A stretch of 64,000 nt of DNA, taken from the NCBI RefSeq assembly GCF_002205845.1, contig NZ_NISI01000009.1, forward strand, positions 1 to 64,000, given 5' to 3'. Every line of letters starts with the position of its first letter. Within the stretch, counting starts at the first letter, position 1. The stretch comes from Roseateles puraquae (lineage in GTDB: Bacteria; Pseudomonadota; Gammaproteobacteria; Burkholderiales; Burkholderiaceae_C). Of the stretch, positions 38,077 through 50,894 are shown in pieces. The position numbers and the translations under genes are program-made. The notes beneath the pieces were generated by a model. It saw only the letters and a list, made by a program, of their open reading frames with translations, was not told the origin of the DNA and ran no database searches.

Positions 38077-39278
38077 TGGCCGGCCGGCAGGTGGCCGAGC
38101 GGGATGCGGCCGATGCGCACGCGCTTCAGGCCTACGACCTTCAGGCCGACCAGTTCGCACATGCGGCGGATCTGTCGCTTCTTGCCCTCGCGCAACACGA
38201 ATCGCAGCTGCTGCTCGTTCTGCCAGCTGACCTTGGCCGGCTTCAGCGCCTCGCCGTCGAGCGACAGGCCATGGTTGAGCAGGGCGAGCTTGTCCGGCGT
38301 GAGGGCCGCATTGGGCAGGGTGCCCTCGGGTACCTCATGGCCGACGAACTCCACGCGCACGAGGTATTCCTTCTCGATGTCGGAGTCATCGCCGATCAGG
38401 GCCTTGGCGATGCGGCCGTCCTGCGTCAGCACGAGCAGCCCGGTGGAGTCGATGTCCAGCCGGCCCGCCGGGGCGAGGTGGCGGTGGTGGTTGGGATGCG
38501 GCTTGATGCCCGAGGGGTCGTCCTTCCAGCGGTTCTCTGGCTGGAAGAGCACCACGGCGGGCTCATAGCCGTCTTCCGCCTGGCCGGAGACGTAGCCGAT
38601 GGGCTTGTGCAGCAGCACCGTCACCAGCTGAGATTGGGCCTGGCGGGCTGCGGGGTCGATCTCGATGCGGGCATCGGGGCCGACCCGCTGGCCCAGCACC
38701 GCGACCTGGCCGTCCACCCGCACCCAGCCGGCGGCAATCCATTCGTCGGCCTCGCGGCGGGAGGCGAGCTTGAGCTCGCTCATGCGCTTGGACAGGCGCT
38801 CGCCATCGCTGCTCTCGGTCTCGCGCATCGGGGCGCGACGCGGCGCGGGTGGGCGCACGTCCGCGTCCAGCGGCCGATTGGACGCGCGGCGCTGGTCCAC
38901 CCGCGGGCCGCGCTCAGGGCGCGGCGGGGCGTCGCCATACGGCGCCACCGGGCGATCACCCCGCGGTGGGCGGGCCGGCCGGTCCGGGCTTTCGGGGCGA
39001 AAGCCGCTGGCCTTCGGGCTGGCCGGGCGACCCGGCCGGTCGGCACGGTCGAAACGTTCCCCACGCTCAGGCCGCGGCGGCTTGTCGCGCGCGGGGGCGC
39101 TGCGTTCGCTGTTGCGTTGCTCGAATTGCGCCTGGCGCTCCGCTCGCTCCGCCTGGGCCTTGGCGAGCGTCGTGCGGGGCTTGGAGACACCCTTGCCACG
39201 CAAGGGGCCGCGCTTCTCACCGTCGGCCGTGCGGGTCTTGGCGGCGGGCTTCTTGTTCTTCAGGGTCAGGGTAGCCAT
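38043..39278 (-). CDS. rluF: RluF-like 23S rRNA pseudouridine synthase with basic N-terminal extension
   Basis: The 411-residue protein ends in an RsuA/RluB/E/F-type pseudouridine synthase: an S4 RNA-binding segment ([31 protein letters not shown]), the catalytic motif [19 protein letters not shown] with the active-site Asp, and the terminal [19 protein letters not shown] block. About 155 N-terminal residues form a low-complexity Arg/Pro/Asp-rich tail absent from E. coli RluF. The paralogue (RluF versus RluB/RsuA) is judged by motif resemblance. It lies one base behind mutL and overlaps miaA. Confidence 0.88.
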   Translation of the reverse strand: MATLTLKNKKPAAKTRTADGEKRGPLRGKGVSKPRTTLAKAQAERAERQAQFEQRNSERSAPARDKPPRPERGERFDRADRPGRPASPKASGFRPESPDRPARPPRGDRPVAPYGDAPPRPERGPRVDQRRASNRPLDADVRPPAPRRAPMRETESSDGERLSKRMSELKLASRREADEWIAAGWVRVDGQVAVLGQRVGPDARIEIDPAARQAQSQLVTVLLHKPIGYVSGQAEDGYEPAVVLFQPENRWKDDPSGIKPHPNHHRHLAPAGRLDIDSTGLLVLTQDGRIAKALIGDDSDIEKEYLVRVEFVGHEVPEGTLPNAALTPDKLALLNHGLSLDGEALKPAKVSWQNEQQLRFVLREGKKRQIRRMCELVGLKVVGLKRVRIGRIPLGHLPAGQWRYLAPWERF

Positions 39279-39279
39279 C

Positions 39280-41199
39280 TCATCGGCCTCGCAGGAAAAG
39301 GGCGTCCAGGTCGCGCATGTCGAGCTGGCGCCAGGTGGGGCGGCCGTGGTTGCACTGGTCAGCGCGTTCGGTGGCCTCCATGTCGCGCAGCAGGGCGTTC
39401 ATCTCGTCCAGGGTCAGCTGCCGGTTGGCGCGCACTGCGCCGTGGCAGGCCATGGTGGCCAGGATCTCATGCTGGGCGCGCTCCAGCACCGAGCTGGCGT
39501 CGAACTGCGCCATCTCGGCCAGCAGCTCGCGCGTCAGGGCCACGAGGTCGCTGGCAGCAAGCAGGGCCGGGCGCGAGCGCACCGCCAGGGTGCGGGTGGA
39601 CAGCGGCGCCACGTCCAGGCCGAGCTGGGCGAGCGTGTCGGCATGCTGCTCCGCCGCAGCCACTTCTTCCGCGGTGGCGGCAAAGCTCACCGGGATCAGC
39701 AGGGGCTGGCTCTCGATCTGAGCCGAACCCAGGCGCGCCTTCAACCGTTCATAGACCACGCGCTCGTGCGCAGCGTGCATGTCCACGATGACCAGGCCCT
39801 GGCGGTTCTCGGCCAGGATGTAGACGCCCTGGATCTGCGCCACCGCCCGGCCCAGCGGCCAGTCGTCGTCAGGCAGGCGCGGCAGAGGCACCGCTGGGGC
39901 CAGGGCTGACGGCGCCGCCGCGCGCGTCACCTCGGGCACGGCGTCAGGCGCAGCCAGGCCGGCGCCAGGCAGCCCGGCCGAGGAGGGTTGCCACAGCGCT
40001 TCGTGCTGGACCAGCGACAGCCGCACCTGTTCGGCGGTTGGCGGCACGGCGGGAGAGTAGCTCGACGGGCTGGCCGCGGTGTACGCCGGGCGCGGCTCGG
40101 CCACGTAGAGCGTGGCGGGCAGGGTGGGCGCGAAGCCTAGCGGCGCCATGGCCGACTCGACGCCCGCCGTGTCGGCGCTGCGCGACTGCGCCAGTGCGTC
40201 GATGAAGGCGCGGCGCACGCTCTGGTGAATGGCGCGCCCGTCTCGGAAGCGGACCTCGATCTTGGTGGGGTGCACGTTCACGTCCACCAGCTCCGGCGCA
40301 ATCTCGATGAACAGCACATAGCTCGGCTGGCGCTGGCCGTGCAGCACGTCTTCGTAAGCGGAGCGGATGGCGTGGCTGATGAGCTTGTCGCGCACGTAGC
40401 GGCCGTTGACCCAGACGTACTGCTGGTCGGCTCGCGAACGTGCTGCCTCCGGCAGGCCGGCACGGCCGGTCAGGGCCAGCGGGCCAGCGCTGTGCTCGAA
40501 CGGCCGGCTGTCGGCCACGAAGTCTTCGCCGAGCACGTCGGCAATGCGCTGCTCGACCGAAGCGGCGCGCCATTGGTCCACGAGCTTGCCTTCGTGCCAG
40601 ATCGCGAAGCCGACATCCGGCCGAGCCAGCGCGTGGCGGCGCACGGCCTCCACGCAATGGGCGAGCTCGGTGGCGTCGGTCTTCAGGAACTTGCGGCGCG
40701 CGGGCGTGGCGAAGAACAGCTCGCGCACTTCCACGCTCGTACCGCGCGAGCGGGCGGCGGGCTGGAGTTCGCCGCTGCGGGCGTCCAGCCGGTGGGCGTG
40801 CGCGTCGGCTGCGGTGCGCGATGCGATGGCCATGTCGGACACCGACGCGATGGCGGCCAGCGCTTCACCCCGAAAGCCCATGGTGGCGACCGACTCCAGG
40901 TCATGCAGGCTGCCGATCTTGCTCGTGGCATGCCGCTTCAGCGCCATGGGCAGCTGTTGCACCGGAATGCCGCAGCCGTCGTCTTCCACCACGATGGCGC
41001 GCACGCCGCCAGCCATCAGCTTGACCTGGATGTTGCGGGCGCCGGCGTCCAGCGCGTTGTCCACCAGCTCGCGCACGACCGAGGCCGGCCGCTCGACGAC
41101 CTCGCCCGCGGCGATCTGGCTGATCAGCTCGTCGGGCAGTTCGCGGATGGGACGGGGCGCTGGCAAGTCGCGCGGGTCGGCGGGCAGGGGGGACTCCAT
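39280..41199 (-). CDS. mutL: DNA mismatch repair protein MutL
   Basis: The 639-residue GHKL ATPase couples MutS mismatch recognition to strand removal. The N-terminal motifs are [31 protein letters not shown] and [15 protein letters not shown]; a proline/alanine-rich linker at about 345-440 leads to the dimerisation domain. The C-terminal [12 protein letters not shown] fits the DMHA-x2-E-x4-E endonuclease motif, and CNHGRPTW matches the conserved CPHGRP-like site, so this MutL probably nicks DNA itself. The ATG at 41199 is used; upstream in-frame sequence runs into the divergent dedA. Confidence 0.96.
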   Translation of the reverse strand: MESPLPADPRDLPAPRPIRELPDELISQIAAGEVVERPASVVRELVDNALDAGARNIQVKLMAGGVRAIVVEDDGCGIPVQQLPMALKRHATSKIGSLHDLESVATMGFRGEALAAIASVSDMAIASRTAADAHAHRLDARSGELQPAARSRGTSVEVRELFFATPARRKFLKTDATELAHCVEAVRRHALARPDVGFAIWHEGKLVDQWRAASVEQRIADVLGEDFVADSRPFEHSAGPLALTGRAGLPEAARSRADQQYVWVNGRYVRDKLISHAIRSAYEDVLHGQRQPSYVLFIEIAPELVDVNVHPTKIEVRFRDGRAIHQSVRRAFIDALAQSRSADTAGVESAMAPLGFAPTLPATLYVAEPRPAYTAASPSSYSPAVPPTAEQVRLSLVQHEALWQPSSAGLPGAGLAAPDAVPEVTRAAAPSALAPAVPLPRLPDDDWPLGRAVAQIQGVYILAENRQGLVIVDMHAAHERVVYERLKARLGSAQIESQPLLIPVSFAATAEEVAAAEQHADTLAQLGLDVAPLSTRTLAVRSRPALLAASDLVALTRELLAEMAQFDASSVLERAQHEILATMACHGAVRANRQLTLDEMNALLRDMEATERADQCNHGRPTWRQLDMRDLDALFLRGR

Positions 41200-41250
41200 C
41201 CCCTGGATTATCGGCGGGCTGTCATGAGGGCGCCTGGATAATGCCGCGCC

Positions 41251-41901
41251 ATGGACCTGATGCACTTCCTGATCGACTTCATCCTGCACGTGGACGCCCA
41301 TCTGGCGGAGTTCGTGCAAGCCTATGGCGCCTGGGTGTATGCGCTGCTCTTCCTGATCATCTTCGTCGAGACGGGGGTGGTGGTCATGCCGTTCCTGCCG
41401 GGCGATTCCCTGCTCTTCGTCGTGGGCGCCCTGTGCGGCGCCGGCTTGATGAGCCTGCCGCTGGCGATCGCGGTGCTGCTGCTGGCGGCCATCCTGGGCG
41501 ACCAGACCAACTACCTGATCGGCCGGCGTATCGGGCCGCGGGTGTTCCAGTGGGAGCAGTCACGCTTCTTCAACAAGCGCGCCTTCGACGCCGCCCATGC
41601 CTTCTACGAGAAGCATGGCGGCATCACCATCATCCTGGCCCGCTTCATGCCGTTCGTGCGCACCTTCGCGCCCTTCGTGGCGGGCGTGGCCGAGATGAGC
41701 CGCACCAAGTTCACGATGTTCAACGTGGTTGGCGCGGTGATCTGGGTCGTGGGCCTGACCGTGGTGGGCTATCTCTTCGGCAACCTGCCCTGGGTGCAGG
41801 CCAACCTGAGCAAGATCATCTGGGCGATGATCCTCATCCCGGGCCTGATCGTCATCGGCGGTGCGGTGAAGAGCCGCTTCAAGGGCCAGCCCAGCGCCTG
41901 A
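41251..41901 (+). CDS. DedA-family membrane protein
   Basis: The 216-residue inner-membrane protein has the VTT/DedA signature: ETGVVVMPFLPGDSLLFVVGAL, GDQTNYLIGRRIGPRVF and FMPFVRTFAPFVAGVAEMSR, with re-entrant loops and C-terminal helices. DedA proteins act in membrane homeostasis, and some flip undecaprenyl-phosphate or phospholipids. It is divergent from mutL with 51 bp between starts, and precedes the tricorn-type gene by 63 bases with a hairpin in the gap. Confidence 0.93.
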   Translation: MDLMHFLIDFILHVDAHLAEFVQAYGAWVYALLFLIIFVETGVVVMPFLPGDSLLFVVGALCGAGLMSLPLAIAVLLLAAILGDQTNYLIGRRIGPRVFQWEQSRFFNKRAFDAAHAFYEKHGGITIILARFMPFVRTFAPFVAGVAEMSRTKFTMFNVVGAVIWVVGLTVVGYLFGNLPWVQANLSKIIWAMILIPGLIVIGGAVKSRFKGQPSA

Positions 41902-41929
41902 CTTTCGCGACCGGGAGCGGCTGGCCCTA

Positions 41930-41950
41930 GAGTCGCGTGTTTTGCGACTC
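41930..41950. other. Hairpin between dedA and the tricorn-type protease gene
   Basis: GAGTCGC (41930-41936) pairs perfectly with GCGACTC (41944-41950) over the loop GTGTTTT. It starts 29 bases after the dedA stop and ends 15 bases before the next ATG. No U-tract follows, so it may be an operator or an mRNA leader structure. Confidence 0.45.
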
Positions 41951-41964
41951 GATCGGAGATCCCG

Positions 41965-45302
<3,338 letters not shown>

Positions 45303-45303
<1 letters not shown>

Positions 45304-46676
45304 TGGGCGCAGCGTGGTCCCGGCTCTCCCTGCGGGGGCGGCTGTTCCTGCTGGCCCTCCTGCCGCTGCTGGCGTCGCTGGCGCTCATCGCGCTGGCGGT
45401 GCGCCAGCAGGAGAGCGAGCTGGCCGCCCGCGAGCATGCGCTCGTGCGCGCCAGCTACATGGAAGCGCGGCGGACCGAGCTGAAGCATTACGTGGACCTC
45501 GCCGTCAGCACCATCAAGCCGCTGCTCGGGCAGGCCGGCGGGCAGGACCGGGCGCTGTCCATCCTGCAATCGCTGGACTATGGGCGCGACGGTTACTTCT
45601 TCGTCTACGACCTGCAGGGGCGGGTGCTGATGCATTCGCGTCAGCCGGAGCTGATCGGGCAGAACCTCTGGGAACTGCGCGACCCGCAGGGGCGACCCAC
45701 CATCCAGCAGCTCATCGGGCAGGCCAAGGCGGGGGGCGGCTACGTTGAGTACTCGTGGCGCAAGCCTTCCAGCAGTCAGCTCGCCCCCAAGCTTGGCTAT
45801 GTTGTGGCCGTGCCTGAGTGGGACTGGATGCTCGGCACCGGCCTCTACCTGGACGGCATCGAGGCCACGATGGCCGAGCTGGAGCAGGGCGCGCGGCAGA
45901 ACATCACGGCCACCATGCTCTGGGTGGGAGCGGTCGCCGTGTTCGGGGTTGCGCTCATCAGCGCGGGCGCGTTGGCGCTGAATCTCAGCGAGCATCGCAG
46001 TGCCGAGGCCAAACTGCGTGCGCTGGCGCGCGAGGTGGTCCACAGCCAGGAGGACGAGCGGGCCCGACTGGCCCGGGAGTTGCACGACGGCGTGAGCCAG
46101 GCCTTGGTGGCAACCAAGCTGCTGATCGAGTCTGCACAGTCCGAGCCGGCGTCGGCCGCGCGGCTGCAGGCCCTGGCGCTGAAACGGCTGAACAGCACGC
46201 TGTCCGAGGTGCGCCATCTGTCGCATGCGCTGCGGCCGGCCCTGCTGGACACCCTCGGCCTGCCCGCGGCCCTGCAGCATCTGGCCGGTGAGTTCGATGC
46301 GGCGGGCGGCACGCATTTCAAGGCGGTGGTAGCGGGCGAGGAATTCGGCCTGCCCGATGCCGTCAACACGGCGCTGTTTCGCATTGCCCAGGAGGCGCTG
46401 AACAATGCCGCGCGGCATGCGCAGGCCACGGTGGTGACGCTGACCTTGCGCTTCGAGCCTTCGGGTGGCTTGATGCTGGAGGTTCATGACGATGGCCGCG
46501 GCTTTGACGCCGAGGCGGCGCAGGCCGTGGCCGACCGGGGGCTGGGGCTGCGCAGCATGCGCGAGCGAGCCGATGCGCTGGGGGCGCGGCTGTCGCTGAT
46601 GACCTCGGCCGGCGTGGGTTGCCGGCTTGCGGTCAAACTCTCGGCTGCCGATATCGCCCGCGCCTCGCTTGCATGA
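45303..46676 (+). CDS. Cache-domain sensor histidine kinase (NarX/DegS type)
   Basis: The 457-residue membrane kinase starts MGAAWSRLSLRGRLFLLALL. Two transmembrane helices (about 12-32 and 200-222) flank a single Cache sensor with SLDYGRDGYFFVYDLQGRVLMH and WDWMLGTGLYLDGIE, typical of carboxylate- or amino-acid-sensing Cache domains. The cytoplasmic part has a HisKA_3 dimerisation helix with phosphoacceptor His261 (LARELHDGVSQAL) and a HATPase. It overlaps the LuxR-type regulator by four bases, forming a cognate pair. Coupling to the upstream peptidase suggests it senses a peptidase product; this is inference. Confidence 0.92.
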
Positions 46677-47305
46677 CGTCCCCGATCCGCATCCTGCTCG
46701 TTGACGACCACCCCATGGTGCGCGAAGGCCTGGTCGCGCGCCTGCAGGCCGTGCCGCGTTTTGAGGTGGTGGGCGAAGCGGGTGGGCGGGTCGAGGCGCT
46801 CGCGCTGCTGTCCACGTCGGCGCCTGATGTGGTGCTGATGGACGTCGGCCTGAAGGACGGCAATGGCATCAGCCTGGGCGCGGAGATGCTGGCGGCCCAG
46901 CCGGCCATCAAGCTGCTGATGTTCAGCATGTATGACAACCCCGAGTACGTGCAGCGTGCGCTGACCGCCGGGGCGCGCGGCTACGTACTGAAGGATGCGC
47001 CCGCGCAGGAGATCGTCACCGCCATCGATGCCGTCGCCGCAGGCGGCACCTTTCTGAGCGCGGCGGTCTCGGGAAGGCTCTTCCGTGGGCAGGCGCCCAA
47101 GCCGGTGCTGACGCCGCGTGAGAGCGAGATCCTGTCGGCCCTGGGCCGCGGGGCGTCCAGCAAGCAGATCGCGCGCGAGCTCGATCTGTCGGTGCGCACG
47201 GTGGAGGCCCACCGCCAGAGCATCAAGCGCAAGCTCGAACTCGATGGCCAGGCCGAGCTCATTCGTTACGCCGTGGAGCATGCCCGCGAGGCGGGCGCCG
47301 CCTGA
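46673..47305 (+). CDS. NarL/LuxR-type response regulator
   Basis: The 210-residue regulator has an N-terminal receiver (Asp57 in VVLMDVGLKDGNG) and a C-terminal LuxR helix-turn-helix (LTPRESEILSALGRGASSKQIARELDLSVRTVEAHRQSI). The ATG at 46673 overlaps the stop of the Cache kinase (ATGA), so it is that kinase's partner. Targets are unknown; the operon itself and the neighbouring cstA are candidates. Confidence 0.94.
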   Translation: MTSPIRILLVDDHPMVREGLVARLQAVPRFEVVGEAGGRVEALALLSTSAPDVVLMDVGLKDGNGISLGAEMLAAQPAIKLLMFSMYDNPEYVQRALTAGARGYVLKDAPAQEIVTAIDAVAAGGTFLSAAVSGRLFRGQAPKPVLTPRESEILSALGRGASSKQIARELDLSVRTVEAHRQSIKRKLELDGQAELIRYAVEHAREAGAA

Positions 47306-47386
47306 CGGTGACGCTTGTGCCGCCGCCCATGAAATGACTGCGCAACAGTGCTTGATGCGACAACGCGCGCATGCAAGAGTGGCTGC

Positions 47387-47779
47387 ATGACTGACATCGA
47401 CGCGCGCCCCGTGCTGCGCACCCTTTTTGTGGAAGACAACGCCGAACTTCGCGAGCAGATCGGGGAACTGCTGGCTGAAGAGGGGCTGGCCGTGGTCGAC
47501 TGCGATTGCGCGGAGGATGCGCTGCGGCTTTATACGACGCAGCGGTTTGACCTGGTCATCACCGACGTGAGCCTGCCGCAGATGTCCGGCATCGACTTGG
47601 CACGGGCCATCTTGCGGGCGCAGCCCGGCGCCTGGGTGGTGTTCCTGTCGGGCTACGCGCTCGGCGAGAACCTGTCCAGCTTCGGGCCGCATGTGAGAGC
47701 CTTGCTCAAGCCCTTTGAGCTGGAGCAACTGCAGGCCCTGGTGGAAGCGGTCAGGGCCTCTTGCTCGTTGCGAGCCTGA
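47387..47779 (+). CDS. Single-domain response regulator
   Basis: The 130-residue lone receiver has DN in LFVEDNAEL, the phosphoacceptor Asp in LVITDVSLPQMSG and the Lys in ALLKPFELE. It lies 81 bases behind the LuxR-type regulator on the same strand and may divert phosphate from the same kinase. The ATG at 47387 is preferred over an in-frame GTG at 47348 because the latter adds residues outside the receiver fold. It is convergent with the repetitive secreted protein. Confidence 0.9.
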   Translation: MTDIDARPVLRTLFVEDNAELREQIGELLAEEGLAVVDCDCAEDALRLYTTQRFDLVITDVSLPQMSGIDLARAILRAQPGAWVVFLSGYALGENLSSFGPHVRALLKPFELEQLQALVEAVRASCSLRA

Positions 47780-47800
47780 TCAGCCGATCAGGCGCTGCGT

Positions 47801-48178
47801 TCAACGGCCGCGGTAAGGGCCGTAGCCCCGGTCGCCATCCCAACGGTCGTGCCGCTCATGCCAGCGGTCATGGCGCCGGTCCCATCGATCGTCCCAGCGG
47901 CGTTCACGGTACGTCGTCTCATAGACGATGCGCGGGGGCGGCGGGGGCGCGTAGTAGACCTCCCGCTCCACGTAGCGCGGGGGCGGGGCGTAGTAGACCG
48001 GCGGCGGCGCGTAGTACACCGGCGCGGCCTCACGCACCACGTAGCGGGGCGCATCGGCCACCACCACGCCCACCGGCGGCAGGCTGATGCCGATGGACCA
48101 ATGCGTACCGGCCTGGGCGGCGCCTGCGCCGAGCAAGGCGGTGGTGGCGAGGGCTGCGGCGAGGATGGGGCGGATCAT
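47801..48178 (-). CDS. Secreted repetitive Pro/Tyr and Arg/Trp/His-rich protein
   Basis: The 125-residue protein has a signal peptide (MIRPILAAALATTALLGAGAAQAGTHW). A middle part of YYAPPP repeats (PVYYAPPPVYYAPPPRYVER, then another copy) leads to a C-terminal region of WDRRHDRWHERHDRWDG repeats. The family is common in Burkholderiales as small exported proteins without known function; the composition suggests a cell-surface or periplasmic adhesive or nucleic-acid/metal-binding role. A GGAGG ribosome site lies before the ATG at 48178. It diverges from cstA across 233 bp in which I see no convincing promoter. Confidence 0.85.
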   Translation of the reverse strand: MIRPILAAALATTALLGAGAAQAGTHWSIGISLPPVGVVVADAPRYVVREAAPVYYAPPPVYYAPPPRYVEREVYYAPPPPPRIVYETTYRERRWDDRWDRRHDRWHERHDRWDGDRGYGPYRGR

Positions 48179-48411
48179 GTGAACCTCCTGCATGAAGCGG
48201 GTCAGGGATGATCTGACAACGTCCGGACCGAAGCCGCGTTGACGGGACAGCTGTTGCATTCGTAAGCGCCTGTGATTCCGGGTTGACCCTTAGGTGATGC
48301 CGCGCGGCCGTCCTGCGTGGCATGGACGATGTGCCGCGGGCGAGGTTTGCCGAGACTGCCGTCACGGCCATGTGCCCTCGTCGAGGCGCGGCCGCATCGG
48401 AGACAAACCTC

Positions 48412-50475
48412 ATGAATTTGCGCCGCCACCTCGCGTGGGCGGGCGTTGCCATCCTGGGTGCTGCATCCCTCGCCACCGTGGCCCTGAGCCGCGGCGAGAC
48501 GATCAGCGCACTGTGGGTCGTGGCCGCCGCCCTGTGCACCTACCTCATCGCCTACCGCTACTACAGCCTCTTCATTGCCGACAAGGTGCTGGGGCTGGAC
48601 GCCAAGCGGCAGACGCCCGCCTGGAGATACAACGACGGCCTGGACTACGTGCCCACCAACAAGCACGTGCTCTACGGCCACCACTTCGCCGCCATCGCCG
48701 GCGCCGGCCCCCTGGTCGGCCCGGTACTGGCCGCGCAGATGGGTTATCTGCCGGGCCTGCTGTGGATCCTGGCCGGCGTGGTGTTTGCTGGGGCGGTGCA
48801 GGACTTCATCGTCCTCTTCATCTCCACCCGCCGGGACGGCCGGTCCCTCGGTGACCTCGTCAAGCAGGAGATGGGCACGGTGCCCGGCCTGATCGCGCTG
48901 TTCGGCGCCTTCATGATCATGATCATCATCCTCGCGGTGCTGGCCCTGATCGTGGTGAAGGCGCTCGCTGATTCGCCCTGGGGCACCTTCACGGTGGCTG
49001 CGACCATTCCTGTGGCGCTCTTCATGGGCGTCTACCTGCGCTTCATCCGCCCGGGCCGCATCGGTGAGGTGTCGGTCATCGGCTTTGTGCTGCTGATGGC
49101 CGCCATCTTTGGCGGGCAATGGGTCAGCGAGCATCCGACGCTGGCTCATGCCTTCACGTTCACGCCCGTGCAATTGGTGTGGGCGCTCATCGGCTACGGC
49201 TTTGTGGCGGCCTGCATCCCGGTGTGGCTGCTGCTGGCGCCGCGTGACTACCTGTCGACCTTCCTGAAGATCGGCACCATCGTCGCGCTCGCCATCGGCA
49301 TCATCATCGTGGCGCCGCCCCTGAAGATGCCCGCGCTGACGCAGTTCTCGGCCGGCAACGGTCCGGTCTGGGCCGGCAATCTCTTCCCCTTCCTGTTCAT
49401 CACCATCGCCTGCGGCGCGGTGTCGGGCTTCCATGCGCTGATCTCGTCGGGCACGACACCGAAGCTGCTGGAGAACGAGACGCACGCCCGCTACATCGGC
49501 TACGGCGGCATGCTGGCCGAGAGCTTCGTGGCCGTGATGGCGCTGGTGGCGGCCTCGTGCATCGAGCCGGGCGTGTACTTCGCGATGAACAGCCCCGCCG
49601 CAGTGGTCGGCAAGGATGCGGCGACCGTGGCGCAAACCCTGTCGACGTGGGGCTTCGTCATCACGCCGGAGATGCTCACGCAGGCCGCGAGCGACGTGGG
49701 TGAGAAGACCATCCTGGCTCGTGCTGGCGGCGCGCCGACGCTGGCGGTGGGCATGGCCGAGATCCTGCACCAGGTGATCGGCGGCAAGGCCATGATGGCG
49801 TTCTGGTACCACTTCGCCATCCTGTTCGAAGCGCTGTTCATTCTGACGGCCGTGGATGCGGGCACCCGCGCGGGCCGCTTCATGCTGCAGGACCTGCTCG
49901 GGAGCTTCGTGCCGTCGCTCAAGCGCACCGAGAGCTGGGTGGCCAACCTGATCGCCACGGGCCTTTGCGTGGCGGCCTGGGGCTACTTCCTCTACCAGGG
50001 TGTGGTCGATCCGCTGGGCGGCATCAACACCTTGTGGCCTCTGTTCGGCATCGCCAACCAGATGCTGGCCGCGGTGGCGCTGCTGCTGGGCACGGTGGTG
50101 ATCTTCAAGATGAAGAAGGACCGCTTCGCCTGGGTGACGGCCGTGCCGGCCGCCTGGCTGCTGTGCTGCACGATGACGGCGGGCTGGCTGAAGATCTTCT
50201 CGAGCGACCCCAAGCTCGGCTTCCTGGCCCATGCCGACAAGTACTCGGCAGCGATCGCCGAAGGCAAGGTGCTGGCGCCGGCCAAGACCTTGGCCGCCAT
50301 GGAGCGCGTGGTCTTCAACGACCGGCTGGACGCCGCGCTGTGCGCGCTCTTCATGGGTGTCGTGATCAGCGTGTTGATCTACAGCATCAAGGCCATCCTG
50401 GCCGCGCGCCGCAGCGGCCGTCCGACCGCGCAGGAAACCGCCTTCGTGCCGCTGCCGGCGGGGCAGCATGCGTGA
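48412..50475 (+). CDS. cstA: Carbon starvation protein CstA (pyruvate/peptide transporter family)
   Basis: The 687-residue inner-membrane protein has about 16-18 hydrophobic segments. The CstA core motifs are YRYYSLFIADKVLGLDA, GHHFAAIAGAGPLVGPVLAAQMG, FHALISSGTTPKLL and AVDAGTRAGRFMLQDLLG. CstA-family proteins import pyruvate or peptides; the adjacent yjiX/ybdD-type gene is their conserved partner and overlaps by eight bases. The ATG at 48412 begins the first helix region MNLRRHLAWAGVAILG; an upstream in-frame ATG at 48322 is less likely. Confidence 0.95.
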   Translation: MNLRRHLAWAGVAILGAASLATVALSRGETISALWVVAAALCTYLIAYRYYSLFIADKVLGLDAKRQTPAWRYNDGLDYVPTNKHVLYGHHFAAIAGAGPLVGPVLAAQMGYLPGLLWILAGVVFAGAVQDFIVLFISTRRDGRSLGDLVKQEMGTVPGLIALFGAFMIMIIILAVLALIVVKALADSPWGTFTVAATIPVALFMGVYLRFIRPGRIGEVSVIGFVLLMAAIFGGQWVSEHPTLAHAFTFTPVQLVWALIGYGFVAACIPVWLLLAPRDYLSTFLKIGTIVALAIGIIIVAPPLKMPALTQFSAGNGPVWAGNLFPFLFITIACGAVSGFHALISSGTTPKLLENETHARYIGYGGMLAESFVAVMALVAASCIEPGVYFAMNSPAAVVGKDAATVAQTLSTWGFVITPEMLTQAASDVGEKTILARAGGAPTLAVGMAEILHQVIGGKAMMAFWYHFAILFEALFILTAVDAGTRAGRFMLQDLLGSFVPSLKRTESWVANLIATGLCVAAWGYFLYQGVVDPLGGINTLWPLFGIANQMLAAVALLLGTVVIFKMKKDRFAWVTAVPAAWLLCCTMTAGWLKIFSSDPKLGFLAHADKYSAAIAEGKVLAPAKTLAAMERVVFNDRLDAALCALFMGVVISVLIYSIKAILAARRSGRPTAQETAFVPLPAGQHA

Positions 50476-50680
50476 GTTGGGTGACCTCGCCCGGGATGCC
50501 GCCCGCGCCGGGCGGTATCTCACGCAAAGCTTGCGCCTGATGGTGGGCGTGCCGGACTACGGCAGCTATCTTGCCCACCATCGCGCCACGCACCCCGAGC
50601 GCGAGCCGATGAGCTACGAAGCGTTCTTCCGCGAGCGCCAGGCGGCGCGCTACAGCGCCCGCGTTGGCAAGTGCTGCTGA
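50468..50680 (+). CDS. YbdD/YjiX family small protein, CstA partner
   Basis: The 70-residue protein of the DUF466 family starts MRELGDLARDAARAGRYLTQ and contains MVGVPDYGSYLAHHRATHPEREPMSYEAFF, ending in CC. Homologues are encoded immediately after cstA-type transporters and are needed for or modulate transport. It overlaps cstA by eight bases. Its stop codon is also the first three bases of a four-copy 11-bp tandem repeat. Confidence 0.94.
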   Translation: MRELGDLARDAARAGRYLTQSLRLMVGVPDYGSYLAHHRATHPEREPMSYEAFFRERQAARYSARVGKCC

Positions 50681-50721
50681 GCCCCACCTGAGCCCCACTT
50701 GAGGGCCACTTGAGGGCCACC
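50678..50721. repeat. Four tandem 11-bp repeats starting at the yjiX stop codon
   Basis: Units TGAGCCCCACC, TGAGCCCCACT, TGAGGGCCACT and TGAGGGCCACC follow one another exactly. Each begins with TGA, and an 11-bp period puts a stop in all three forward frames. They lie in the 214-base gap before the chemotaxis receptor gene. The rest of the gap shows no clear promoter. Confidence 0.85.
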
Positions 50722-50894
50722 GCGGTGCACCCAAGCTGGTGCACGCGGGCGAGCGGACGTCCCATCCCTGGGGCAGGCTGTGCAGCCCGTCACGCCCGAG
50801 GCTTCCGCGGTGGTGCACGGGAGACCGTGCGACCAATGGCGGGGTTACGTCATGTCACCATTCCGGCAGAAATCTAACTTGTCGGGGAGTGAGC

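Noticed and set aside
47348..47386. GTG start 13 codons upstream for the lone receiver gene
   Set aside because: The added residues lie outside the receiver fold and the ATG at 47387 begins just before the conserved beta-1 strand.
48179..48411. Promoters in the divergent gap before cstA
   Set aside because: TTGAC-like boxes exist (for example near 48238 and 48282) but no matching -10 at 16-18 bases was convincing on either strand.
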